From positions 62,184,614 through 62,248,613 of the forward strand of contig NC_081408.1 in the NCBI RefSeq assembly GCF_030272615.1: a DNA stretch of 64,000 nt. The letters run 5' to 3'. The stretch's first letter is position 1. The number at the start of each line of letters is the position of its first letter. This DNA comes from Cryptomeria japonica (Eukaryota > Streptophyta > Pinopsida > Cupressales > Cupressaceae). Of this stretch, positions 1 through 10,499 are shown in pieces. Made by a program: the position numbers and the translations under genes. The notes under the pieces were generated by a model, which was not told the origin of the DNA, searched no databases, and saw only the letters and a list, made by a program, of their open reading frames with translations.

Positions 1-1461
1 ACCTTTCAAATTCCTAAATCACCTCTCCTTACTGTCCAAGGAAGGTATGATCATGATTCCTTTCGTACCCCGAATAAACCAATCATCACCGTGCAAGGAA
101 GAAAACCTATAAGTCCTTACAGTTATGCTAAGCAAATAACTAGAGAGAGTTATCATGCGGTTGCTCATACTTATCATACCAGAAATAATAGGCAACCTAA
201 TCCTCCTCCTGTTATTCCAGTTTCTCTTCCTAATCCTCAACCAATTCTTCCACAAGCTCCCCGTATTTCGCAAGTTATGGGTAAGGAATATGATCTTACA
301 GAACAACTTAAAGCTACCCCTGCTAAGATATCCCTTTGGGATTTGATTCAAACTTCTTTCGCTCATCATGGAATGTTACAAGATGCCTTGAAAGATTTGA
401 ATGTTCCTCCACCGAATACATCTAGTAATATAGCATCTTTTGTTAACTCTGTGATGAATCCTAAAGCTCAAATTGTGTTTACCCAAGATGAGTTGCCTAC
501 TAGTGAAATTCAACAACAATATGATGCCTTGATGATTGTGGTTATCATGAAAGACACTGCTATAAGATGAACACTAGTAGATAATGGCTCTGGCCTTAAT
601 GTGTGTAGTATTAATCTATTGCATAAGATGAATGTGGATACGTCTCTTATTGAGCCTAACTCTTGTCCCATTCGTGGCTTTGACAATGTGGCTAAGACTT
701 CATTGGTTATCATCACTTTACCTCTCACAGTGGGACCTGTTACTTTGCCTACTCCTATCCATGTTATGCCGGGAAATTTAACATATAACTTGTTATTAGG
801 GAGGCCTTGGATTCATAGCATGCAAGCTGTCCCTTCTACTTTGCATAGACAAGTTAAATTCATTTATAACAATAAGACATATACTTTGATAGGTGATACT
901 AATTTTCCAGCTTGTCTACAAACATCTAATTCCAAAGGAGATTCTTCTAAGCCATCCTCGTCTAGTGATGACTCTTTAAACAAGAAACCTATCGATGAGT
1001 CTTCGCTCTCCGATGATCAAAATTCTTTGGATGAGTCTGGAGCTCCTGAAGAAAATCCTTCTCGACTTGAAATTACACATAAAAAGGATTCTGATCCTGA
1101 AAAGGTTCTCGCAGAGGATGATTGGGGATCTCTTGATTTTAACCCTACCTTTGTAGATGAATATAAGGTTCCCTCTAGAGAACTTAAAGTTGAAAAGAAG
1201 GAAGAAGCTGAAAATCACAAAGTTGAAAAGAAAGAAGAAGCTAAAAATCAATCAACCTTACCTGAATCTATGAGTAATAATTTTGTGGCCGCTTCTCAAA
1301 CTTCTTCTCCACATACCTATAATTATGAAGAGTTTGATTCTTTGTCTTATGAAAAACCACCTTCTCTTCCTGAAATGGCTGATCATTATGGTCGTGGTTT
1401 TCGCATTTTGCTAAGCATGGGTATCATGGAAAAGGTTGTGGTGCTAATGAACAAGGGATAA
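1..1461 (+). pseudogene. Element A gag C-terminus, aspartic protease and G-patch-like spacer (broken)
   Basis: One frame is open from base 1 to 1461 except for a TGA at 568-570. Residues after that stop read TLVDNGSGLN, the retropepsin active-site region (Asp-Asn-Gly here instead of the usual Asp-Ser/Thr-Gly), followed by the flap and a YNLLLGRPWIH motif typical of plant gypsy protease. Upstream lies a proline-rich gag tail (LPNPQPILPQAP) and a segment, KISLWDLIQTSFAHHG, that has a counterpart in element F. Downstream is an acidic and Lys/Glu-rich linker with two KVEKKEEA-like repeats. A one-base loss near 1420 moves the frame inside a glycine-rich G-patch-like motif (GYHGKGCGANEQG), and the reading continues in the RT frame. 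No start codon is visible because the N-terminus is off the window. Confidence 0.85.
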
Positions 1462-3290
1462 GAGTTCCTCTAGAGACTAATTTTCAACATTATGCCTTTG
1501 GACTTGGCTATAATCCCTGCAGACGTACTAAAGCTTCTAAAAGACCATGTATTAGTGTTAATGCTATCTCTACATCTTTATCAATACAACACCTTGAGTA
1601 TATTGATGGGGATCCTTCGGGTGATTGTGCTTTGGATATCTTCCCTACCGACAATGCTTTAGCTGATTTCTTGGGAGCCTATGACACTCTTCCTCGTTAT
1701 CACCACAATAGGGGACTCCCTTATTGTTTGAACACTGAAGCTTATTTTGGAAAAGAAATTGATAACGATGAGATTGTGGAAGAATTTCCTCAGTTAAAGG
1801 ATACTCCTCAACAAAGTAATCTTCTCATAAGTGACACCACTGATGTTAAGATGGATCCTTGCAATAAAGAGAAAGTTATTAAAATTGGAAAATGTTTGGA
1901 TGAAGGGGAACAAAAACAATATGAAGAACTATTGCATGAATTCCCTGAGATCTTTGCTTGGACATATTCTGACATGCCTGGTATAGATCCTAAGATTGTT
2001 ACTCATAATATTGTCTTAGTTCCCGATGCTAAGCCCGTGAAACAAAAGATTCGAAAAATGAATCCTAATGTGGCTCTGCTTGTTAAGGCTGAGATTGAAA
2101 AATTATTGGAGGCTGGATTTATCCGCCCTATTGACTATTCCCCATGGATTTCAAATATTGTCGCTGTGGCTAAACCAGACAACAAAATAAGAATGTGTAC
2201 TGATTTTCGAGATCTGAATAAGGCTTCTTTAAAAGATGATTTCCCTCTTCCAAACATTGACATGATAGTTGATTCTACGGCAGGACATGCCTTGTTATCC
2301 TTCATGGATGGTTTTTCAGGCTACAATCAAATTTTCATAAACCCTCAAGATCAATTCAAAACCGCTTTCACCACTCCCTGGGGTACGTTTTGTTGGATAA
2401 TGATGCCTTTTGGACTTAAAAATGCCGGTGCAACTTATCAACGAGCGATGACCCTTATCTTTCATGATTATATGCATAAGATTTTAGAGGATTATGTTGA
2501 TGATATTTTAGCTAAATCCTTTCTTCGCATGGATCATGTTAAAATCCTCCATCAAATCTTTGAAAGAATTCATAAATATCACATGCGCTTGAATCCCCGA
2601 AAATGTGTTTTTGGTGTGGATAGTGGAAAACTATTAGGGTTCATAGTTTCGCATCGTGGGATTGAGGTGGACACTAAAAAAATAGATGCTATTGTTAACA
2701 TGCCACCTCCTCGAAATGTCTCTCAACTTAAAAGCTTACAAGGAAAGATTCAAGCTATTCGTAGGTTCATGTCTCAACTTGCGGATTATACCTTTCCTTT
2801 TACTCAACTTCTTAAAAAGGATATCACTTTTCAATGGAATGAAGATTGTCAGCAAGCATTTGAAGATTTAAAAGTGTATTTGGCTAGTCCTCCTATTCTT
2901 CAACCTGCTGAACCTTCTAAACCCTTCCTTCTGTATACAGCTGCTTCCTCTCATGCTCTCGTAGCATTGTTAGCACAACATGATAAAGATGGTAAGGAAT
3001 GTCCAGTTTATTACATAAGTCATACCTTACTCGATTATGAGACCTGATATTCTGCAATAGAAAGACAATGCTTGGCCGTGGTGTTTGCGACTCAGAAATT
3101 GAGACATTATCTTTTAAATTCAGAAGTCCACGTCATGGTAAAGTTTGATCCTTTGAAGCATCTTTTCTCTAAAACTGATTTATCAGGACGTCTAGCTAAG
3201 TGGGTTATGATGTTAACGGAATTTGACCTTAAATTTGTTTCACAAAGAGCAATTAAAGGACAAGCGTTGACCGATCACTTAGTTGAGGCC
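1462..3290 (+). pseudogene. Element A reverse transcriptase and first RNase H (broken by one stop)
   Basis: After the frameshift the frame is open to 3047, where a TGA interrupts, and it continues from 3050 without a shift. RT landmarks are present in order: the PWISNIVAVAKPD fingers segment, DFRDLNKA, FMDGFSGYNQI, MPFGLKNAGATYQRAM, and the catalytic YVDD box at 2493-2504, followed by the LGFIVSHRGIEV thumb/connection region. The gypsy-type RNase H follows (LYTAASSHALVALLAQ, then ERQCLAVVFATQKLRHYLL). This first RNase H looks reduced, as expected for Tat elements whose active RNase H is the second one. The TGA sits where a CGA or AGA arginine would be expected. Otherwise this is the best-preserved pol in the window. 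Confidence 0.92.
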
Positions 3291-3780
3291 CCTTCACCTT
3301 TCTCCTTCCCTAACCCTGAATCTTTTCCTGATGACTTCATTCTTTCTATAGAGAAAGATGAAACTTGGGAGTTATACTTTGATGGCTCTAAGTGTTGTAC
3401 GGGATCGGGGGCAGGTGTTGTTCTGATTTCTCCTACAAAGAAACCTATTCCCTTATCATATCGTCTAAATTTCCTGTGTACCAATAACATTGCTGAGTAT
3501 GAGGCTCTTATAGCGGGAATAAAAGTAGCCTTAGCTCTGAATATAAAACACATACATATCTATGGAGATTCGCAATTGATTATAAGACAAGTAACAGGAA
3601 TGTATCAAGAAAAACAAGACAAATTATCACAATATAAAGACCTTGCTATCTCTTTATTACAAAAATTTGATTCTTATACCATGGAACTCGTTCCTCGAAA
3701 AGATAATCGACATGTGGATGCAATGGCATGTGTGGCTTCTCTTGTATCTTTAGAGGACCCTGTGGTCGATCTTAAATTCA
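3291..3780 (+). CDS. Element A second (archaeal-type) RNase H domain
   Basis: This part of the 3072-4232 open frame carries a second RNase H: LYFDGSKC with the first Asp at about 3381, then CTNNIAEYEALIAG with the catalytic Glu, IYGDSQLIIRQV with the second Asp, and DNRHVDAMA with the last Asp. All four DEDD residues are visible, so the domain could fold and cleave the RNA strand of RNA/DNA hybrids. A dual RNase H arrangement is established for the plant Tat lineage and is thought to compensate for a degenerate first domain. It is part of the pol polyprotein rather than a separate gene. Confidence 0.85.
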
Positions 3781-3839
3781 TTATTCACAACCTTATTTCT
3801 CCAGCTATTGAAGATGATTCTAGCTTGGTAACATGTTGT

Positions 3840-5120
3840 GACTTTGTAGATTCAGATGAATGGTTCTCGCATATTGTAAGATATTTGACTAATGGTACCT
3901 TTCCTGATTCTGCTAATAGGAACACTAGGGCTAGAATCCGCAAGCTGTCTGCTAGATATATCATCCTTTCTAATGTCCTTTACCGAAGGGGTTATGATGG
4001 TCTTCTCCTTCATTGTCTTAACAAGTCGAAAATCCCTGTTGCTCTTGAAGAAGCACATTCAGGTGCCTGTGGGGGGCATTTTGGGGGCAAATCCTTGGTT
4101 CATAGATTGCTTCGTATGGGATACTATTGGCAAACTATGCAGAAGGATTCCTTTTCATTTGTTAAGAAATGTCATCAATGTCAACAACACAATAATCTGA
4201 TTCATGCTCCTGCCCAAGAACTTCGTTCTTAAGTAGCTTCTTGGCCTTTCTCTGCATGGGGTTTGGATCTTATTGGAAAAATCTCTCCTCCTTCATCTCA
4301 AGGACACACCTTCATTATAACCGCAACAGATTACTTTATGAAGTGGGTAGAATCTATTCCCCTTCGCTCTACTACTGCTAAAGTGATTTGTCAATTTCTT
4401 CTAGAAAACATTATTTCTCGATTTGGGATACCTTCCACTATAATCTCAGATAATGGGACATCGTTTAAGAACAAGGACATGAAGAAATTCCTCGATAAGT
4501 ATCATATCAAACATCGATTTTCTACACCATATTATCCTCAGTCAAATGGTCAAGCCGAATCATCCAATAAGATAATTGAACAAATTCTTTGCAAAACCGT
4601 GAATAAGCATGGTAAGGATTGGAGTAACCAGCTAATCTATGCTCTTTGGGCTTACCGAACGAGTGTGCAAATTGCTACGGGAACTACTCCTTATAATCTT
4701 GTTTATGGTGCTGATGCTATTATGCCCTTAGAATTAGAGATTCCATCACTTAGGGTTTCTCTCAAAGGTATAGTAGATGATGACTCTTATAGAGAACAAC
4801 GACTTCAACAGCTTGAGATGCTTGATGAACAGCGTATAAACGCTCTTGAGCATATTCAAGCGTATCACAAAACTCTACAACGAAGCTATAATGATAAGGT
4901 TATTCAACGTTCCTTCTCAGTAGGTGACTTAGTCCTTTATGAGAATCAGTGCAATTTGAATGCCTTACCTGCAGAAAAGGGAAAATTTAGTCCTAATTGG
5001 CTTGGACCATATATCGTTATTGAGGATTATGGATCAGGTGCTTATAAAATAGTGGATGTAGATGGTACGCCTCTTAAAGAACCTATTAATGCTATGCACT
5101 TGCATAGATATTATGCTTAA
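3840..5120 (+). pseudogene. Element A integrase (one in-frame stop)
   Basis: The zinc-binding domain reads EEAHSGACGGHF through KKCHQCQQH (HHCC). A TAA at 4230-4232 follows, then the same frame resumes and carries the catalytic core: GLDLIGKISPP (first Asp), ISDNGTSFKN (second Asp) and YYPQSNGQAESSNK (Glu). The C-terminal region ends GPYIVIEDYGSGAYKIVD and stops at TAA 5118-5120. There is no chromodomain, as in Tat elements. The TAA is compatible with a CAA to TAA change. Apart from that stop the catalytic triad is intact. Confidence 0.9.
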
Positions 5121-5716
5121 TTCTTCATCTATCTTCTTTTCAATTCTTCAACATTGGATAATATGTTAGTATCTCCTAATTAAAGCAAAATAGAATTAAA
5201 TGTTATAGTGTTTAATCTATATTGCTTCGTTCCTGACAAGCGTGTCTTCTTACTTTATAGTTTGTCTTGAATTCATTTATGTAAATTGTAAAAGATTTAC
5301 ATTCTCATTATGCTAGCATATTATACAATGTCGTTATGTGTTAAGTAGAATCGTATCATGTTGTGTTTAAGTTCAAAATTAAATCACATTAGTTATATGA
5401 TTCTTAGACTTAATACATATTTCTTCCTTATCATCAATGTAGTACTTGATTAAATATTTTAATTAAGTCACACATGTATCAATTTAATCATGGAGCATTG
5501 AGAAATCAATCACATGGAAATTAAATTCTGAACATACATGTACATTTACCAAATGTATTAGATTTAATCAAAACAAAATATACATTGTTTTAAGCATTAA
5601 AGATAACACATTTGAGACAAAAGAGAAGCATGTATATATACATATATATGTGTGGATCATATACAAATATAGGTCACTGTATATCCAAAATGTGATCTCT
5701 CTTTTACATCATAAAA
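5121..5716. other. Element A spacer between integrase and antisense gene
   Basis: This is an AT-rich stretch with no convincing reading frame. It contains a TA-rich self-complementary tract (tatatatacatatatatg) around 5631-5652. Sense pol and the antisense gene converge here, so it should contain the 3' ends of both transcripts. Confidence 0.6.
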
Positions 5717-8267
5717 TCATCTCCTATCCCTAGGGCTAGTGGTTGGAGAGTGTCGACTGGACGCTCCCTCCTGATCTGGCCGTGAAGGTGGACCCATGAG
5801 TGTGTAGCGTGATATAGATCGTGAGTGACTCTGAGAGGAACTCCTACGATCCCTATCCATAAGGATCGTGCGATAGGTGGTAGCCTCAATCTGAGCCACT
5901 GCTAGATCTCGCCGCGCCTGCTGGAGGTCCTCTGATAGAACTCGCTCTCTCTACCGCGCCTGCTGGAGGTCCTCTGATAGGACTCTCTCTCTCTCCCTCC
6001 ATATATCTACCTGTACTCGGAATGGGAAAAACAAATCCTCATGCCGACCCGCGTTCCCCTGAGGCCTATAGGCAATCTGTGAGGAACTGGGGATCTGTGC
6101 TATCATGGAAATGTCTGTCACTGCCTGCTGAATCAGGGAACGCCATTCCTACACATTAGCTGTGGTAGTAGAATAGATATTTGTTAGTACCATTCTATAT
6201 CATCAAAACATTAATCAATCAATATAAAACCTACTATACCTGGATCTCCCTTGCACCAGTAGGGATCATGATATGGTAGCATCTGTGCCTGGGAACCACT
6301 AGGCTCCCCTCACTCGAATAATCTATCCACGATGGGTGTAGGCTGGACGGTACTAGGGATAGGTCTCCGTATCACCTCATGTTCCCCCTGTTGGGGAATA
6401 AGAGGTGGATCCAGAGCTATGGTATCGTCTCCTGAATGGTGGGGAGCTGCATCTGACTCCTCCTCATCATCTCTATTCTCCTCCTCGTCCTCCTCCTCAT
6501 CATCCTCATCCTCGTCCTCATCCGCATCATCACCTGCATCCTCCTCTTTCTCCTCTCTATCTGTATCCTCCTCCTCCTCCTCCTCGGCACTGGGCTGATC
6601 GCCTGTAGGTGGATCAGGATCTCCCGCCTCCTCATGACCCTCTCCCTCCTCTGGCTCCTCCGACCTGGATCCCTGGTCCTCGTCTCGGTCTCCATGTCTC
6701 CATGGGCCTGGATAGCCTGTCAGATGATCTAGTGGAAAGATAAGACCTGGATACGATCTCATAAACCATGAGACGTACCTCCGCTATGCTCCAGGCTCTG
6801 CAGAATAATCAGTGACTACATCCTGATCAGATCCCTCTAATTCTATCGTCTCAATGTCATCTACCATCGGTCTCGCTACTGCTCTAGGTCTGGGAAGGAC
6901 CCGTGAGTGTCGAGTATAGATGGGCACATCGGCTGGAACACACTGCTCTAGCCCGAATTGCCTCCATACTCGATCAAAGTAGAAAGGGACTATGATGTGT
7001 GAATATCGTCCCTACAGTAGGCGGTTCCTCTGTAGACATGCTAACTATCTCTCCATACCATCCCATCTGTGCATCCGTAGGTAAGGTCTCCACACTATCA
7101 CCTCAGCTGTCAGTCTGTCAAAAATCACTCTCCAATATAACAAATCTCCAAATCTCCACTCACTGGTAAGTGGATAAGCGAACACCCTAGGTCACTCGCT
7201 CGTTGTACTCAGCGAAAAACCGATGGGCCTGGTGCATGTGAAGTGCTCTAAAATCCACACCTGCAGAAGTGTGCATGTCATCAAACTGCAACCCTGTCCG
7301 AATACATATTCCTCAAGGTTGTGATAGAGATGTGCAAGCATACTCCGACCCCAAGCATACACTCTCCTATGTCTCTCCATCACTCTGATACACCATGTGA
7401 GACCCCCATGCATGTGTGTCCCTCGCCCATTAGGGCAGACGGCTAGTGCTATGATGGCTATCATAAGGCGTCTCAGAAGGGGTACCTCCCCTATAGGATG
7501 TAAGAGCCAGCTGACCATGATGCGACCTCTCATCTCGCTCGGCATGACTCTCCCTATGCAATACACCTACTCTCTCTGATGATCCTCCGCTGACCGATCG
7601 GTTGCGTATGTAACGGTCGCTCCTCTGATAGGAAGACGAAGTATACGATACACATCCTCGAGTGTGACTGTCAGCTCTCCTACTGGAAGGTGAAAAGTGC
7701 ATGTGTCAGGATCCCATCGCTCCATCAATGCCATCAGCATCGCAGGATGGAACCGAATGGCCGGCATGAGGATCGCATACCACAATCCCACAATTGATAG
7801 TGTGTCTCTCTCTGACTGAGTCAGCCGCGGAATCTGATCTCGCAAAGTGCGAAGAATATGTCCCGCTATATGCTCTCTCATGTATGGGAGACCCTGCAAC
7901 ACGAAAACATGACCATAATCAGTACTCAATCATCAAAATCGCAAATGTAAACTGTTGCACATTGTATGCTAGCCCTGAAACCCTTCGCCAAGCCCTGATT
8001 AGGGACCATGGCGCCCTGTCAGGGACCATGGCGCCCTGAAGGGACCATGGCGCCCTGAGGGGACCAGGGTACCCCACAAGTACCATGGCGCCCTGGGTGG
8101 GCCTCGGTCAGCCTTCAAGGCCTGCATACGATCACAAAAAAGTCAAACATGCAAAAAATCAAAAGTCAAACGTTCAGTCAACTCACCTCGTCCAGTGGCT
8201 CGTCATCGATCACGGCCTAGCGCAGGATCTCGATCCTCGTGGGACGCTCTGGTCATCGTGAAGGCAT
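5717..8267 (-). pseudogene. Antisense plant-mobile-domain (PMD) gene in element A, three exons, broken by stops
   Basis: It is read on the minus strand, opposite to pol. Proposed exon 1 is 8267-8187 (ATG start, 27 codons, two stops), followed by a GTGAGT donor and a CGTGTTGCAG acceptor (intron 8186-7894, 293 bp, phase 0). Exon 2 from 7893 to 6240 encodes the PMD core: HIAGHILRTLRD, then ALMERWDPDTCTFHLP, GELTVTLEDVYRILRLPI and RSMLAHLYHNLEEYVFG. A very acidic Glu/Asp tract follows (about 6450-6600). A second intron (6239-6160, GTATAG to CACAG) restores frame into exon 3, a charged coiled-coil region with a duplicated VLSEDLQQAR segment. PMD proteins are known from host MAIN-type genes and from transposons; their molecular role is unclear. 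All exons keep frame across both introns. In-frame stops near 8253, 8217, 7567, 6780 and 6149 look like single-base changes. Confidence 0.72.
8001..8096 (+). repeat. About 20-bp tandem repeat inside intron 1 of the antisense gene
   Basis: AGGGACCATGGCGCCCTG occurs at 8001-8018, 8021-8038 and 8040-8057, followed by two degenerate units (about 8058-8075 and 8079-8096). The core is nearly palindromic (CCATGG next to GGCGCC). Related motifs recur inside the A-type LTR, for example near 9224-9246 and 10008-10085. Confidence 0.9.
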
Positions 8268-8834
8268 GATGATGGCTATGTGGGCTCCGCTGCACTGAAT
8301 AGTATTCTGAAATCGACAAAGTGACAAATGTAAGTGTCACTTTCAAGGTATATACTCTCATTTGTTTATCTTCACTTTTTGAAACCCTAATTTTCCTCTA
8401 TCATTCATTTTATCATAACTTGGGTTTGGGAGATGCGATTTTCGAACCGTTTGTTGCGTTGGAATCGTATTTTCCTTCTCCTACTCTCGGGATGTTCCAA
8501 AAAGTGCTCTGATGAAGCCGATTTAGTGAACACCCCTCATCAACACTCTCTTACACAATTTGTCGCAAGTAAACATGCTACCCTGTTTCACCTCCCTAAT
8601 AAGCAAGTCAAAACAGGGGGGGCATACAGCTACTCATAGATTTAATCACTTTCCTTAGTAAGCATTAGGTGATTTTGTGATCTAACGTGTGTTTTGTAGG
8701 GTGCGGTTCCTAACTGTGTACTGCAGATACCGCTGGGGGCTTCGACCGACAACTTATGGATATATCCTTTTTCAAATAATGTTTACTTTTCTGTACTTTA
8801 GCTTGCATATGCACATAGTACTCATATGACCGCT
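8268..8834. other. Element A 3' region upstream of the antisense gene, no ORF
   Basis: There is no credible coding frame on either strand. The stretch lies between the antisense start codon and the polypurine tract, so on the minus strand it would be the 5' leader or promoter of the PMD gene. A short purine run (aaaacaggggggg) occurs near 8610. Confidence 0.5.
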
Positions 8835-8849
8835 AAAGTGGGGGCTAAA
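8835..8849 (+). promoter_or_regulatory. Polypurine tract of element A
   Basis: AAAGTGGGGGCTAAA lies directly before the LTR start TGTAGCGTCG at 8850. It is the expected primer for plus-strand synthesis and fixes the 5' edge of the 3' LTR. Confidence 0.85.
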
Positions 8850-10499
8850 TGTAGCGTCGTAAATTGTACGCACTCGCTAGGGTGGTACAATTTCACACCT
8901 AGTTTAGCACCTGCCTTAGTGCATTTTACATTCTGCATTGCATTTCTCCTTTAGCACTTAATTAATCAAATTAATTAGGTCTAAGGTCCTATTTCATCAT
9001 TCTCTACATCATAAAGTTGGGCCCTTTCACTAAAGCGCGCCCTTCGCATTTTATTCCTCCAATACACCACTTAATCAAAAACCCTAATTAAGTCCTATTT
9101 CAAACTTGGGGGCTTGGTTTCGGGGTCAAAACATCTCGAAATCACCTGTAACTTCGGGATTCTCTCTAAAATCATCATATCCGACGGCCCCGAAAATTTG
9201 GTGAAAAGTTGTCGGGACCGTGGCGCCCGGAGTGCACATGGTCCCGGACATTTTTCCCAAAATTTTGGGAGCACGATCCAATCATAAAATAAAGCTTAAC
9301 CCCAAGAAATTGGTGGGATATTCAATCTCTAGGTTGGCCAAAATACGAATTTACGATCTAGGGTTTCCTACATAAGAGCTCTCTTTCTTCATTTGAAGGG
9401 ATCGGATTTTTGTTTTCAGGAACTTCATATGCAGCGAAAGAGCAGATCTTTGAAGACTTCAACAACATTCAACATTCCTCTATCAAGCACTTATCAAATT
9501 CATTCATCCACTTAGGGCTTGGAAGACATTGAAGAACAATAGGAGATTACCGACTGAAGATTGGCTTGTACTCCTCCCTTGAGGGTTGGGTATGATTTCA
9601 TGTTGTTTTCATGTCTTTACATAAGCTTCAATACATCATTTATTCATGCTTTAGATCACATTGCATCTTGATTTAGAGCATTTACATTATCATTTACAAG
9701 CAATTAGGGTTTACTTTCTAAGTTGCTCTAGTTTGCTTTCTTGCATTTTAGGACCTTGCACACACACTAGGTCTGCACACACAATACATCTTACAAAACA
9801 ACTTGGCTATTCGTGGAGGTAGAAATCACCGAAGCAGGGGTTTGACTAAGGCAAAACCCTATATAGCCGCCCATACACCCTTTTTCAGATATCATTGCAG
9901 GTTTCGGGATTCGGACGATGCCGCGGGATACAGATCCGGAGAGAGAAGGTCGAGACAGCACTCTGTGTCAAGTTGTAGAGCAGAAGACTGGGACAGGGGC
10001 ACTGGGCACCCTAGTCCTGCCAGGACAGGGGTGCTGGGCGCCCTGGTCCCTGGGACAGAGGCGTTGGGTGCCCTGGTCCTCCGGACAGACAGCTTATCGA
10101 TAGTGTTTCAGAGTGCAGAACAACGGTTTTCGGTGCAGTTTTCAGGACAGTGGCGCCCACGCTCTCGTCCTGAACATTTTCAGTCCAATTTTGACTCCGG
10201 GTACACATCTGCATTCTTATTTCATCCTTGTATTTACAGCTGTTCATTGTTTAATCTCAATTCTGCAATCTTGTTATTAGTTTATACTTGCATTTTGGGA
10301 TTAGGGTTTTGAACTTGTATCATTTTAGCTTTCAGTTTCAACAAGGGAATAGAAATCCTAATAGATATCCCGTGGCTCTCTCTTTCACCAAAAGAAGTAG
10401 CCAATTTTGCGATATCTCTAGGCTCTTTCATATTCCGTAACGTGTGTCAAAAGGTAGGATTAGGCCATGTTAGCCTAGTCTCGCTTTTTCCCCTACACA
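8850..10499 (+). mobile_element. 3' LTR of element A (A-type LTR)
   Basis: It starts TGTAGCGTCG directly after the polypurine tract and ends CCCCTACACA (TG...CA). The same sequence is present in reverse orientation at 55622-57294, which confirms both ends. A TATA-like site is weak here (ACATAAG near 9370), whereas the other copy keeps a better TATATAAG. The second half holds several motifs of the GGACAGGGGYGCTGGGCGCC kind (about 9990-10170). A 169-codon open frame at 9803-10312 lies entirely within the LTR and has no protein-like features. Confidence 0.92.

Larger units (their letters stand above)
1..10499 (+). mobile_element. Element A: Ty3/gypsy (Tat-type) retrotransposon, 5' end outside the window
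   Basis: The element is entered inside gag/protease. In order it shows protease, a G-patch-like spacer, reverse transcriptase, a first RNase H, a second (archaeal-type) RNase H, integrase without a chromodomain, an antisense PMD gene, a polypurine tract at 8835-8849 and a 3' LTR from 8850 to 10499. Two RNase H domains are a known hallmark of the plant Tat lineage. It is inserted in element B: B coding sequence resumes at 10500 in frame, so the target duplication should be CATAA (10500-10504), but its partner lies upstream of the window. The coding part has three in-frame stops and one frameshift, so it is non-autonomous now. Confidence 0.9.

Noticed and set aside
6332-6608. Plus-strand frames rich in Ser or in Pro/His
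   Set aside because: They are the mirror of the acidic (GAR/GAN) tract of the antisense PMD gene; simple-codon composition, no domain.
9803-10312. 169-codon frame inside the A-type LTR
   Set aside because: Lies wholly in an LTR and has no domain; the other copy of the LTR carries no obvious equivalent on the matching strand.
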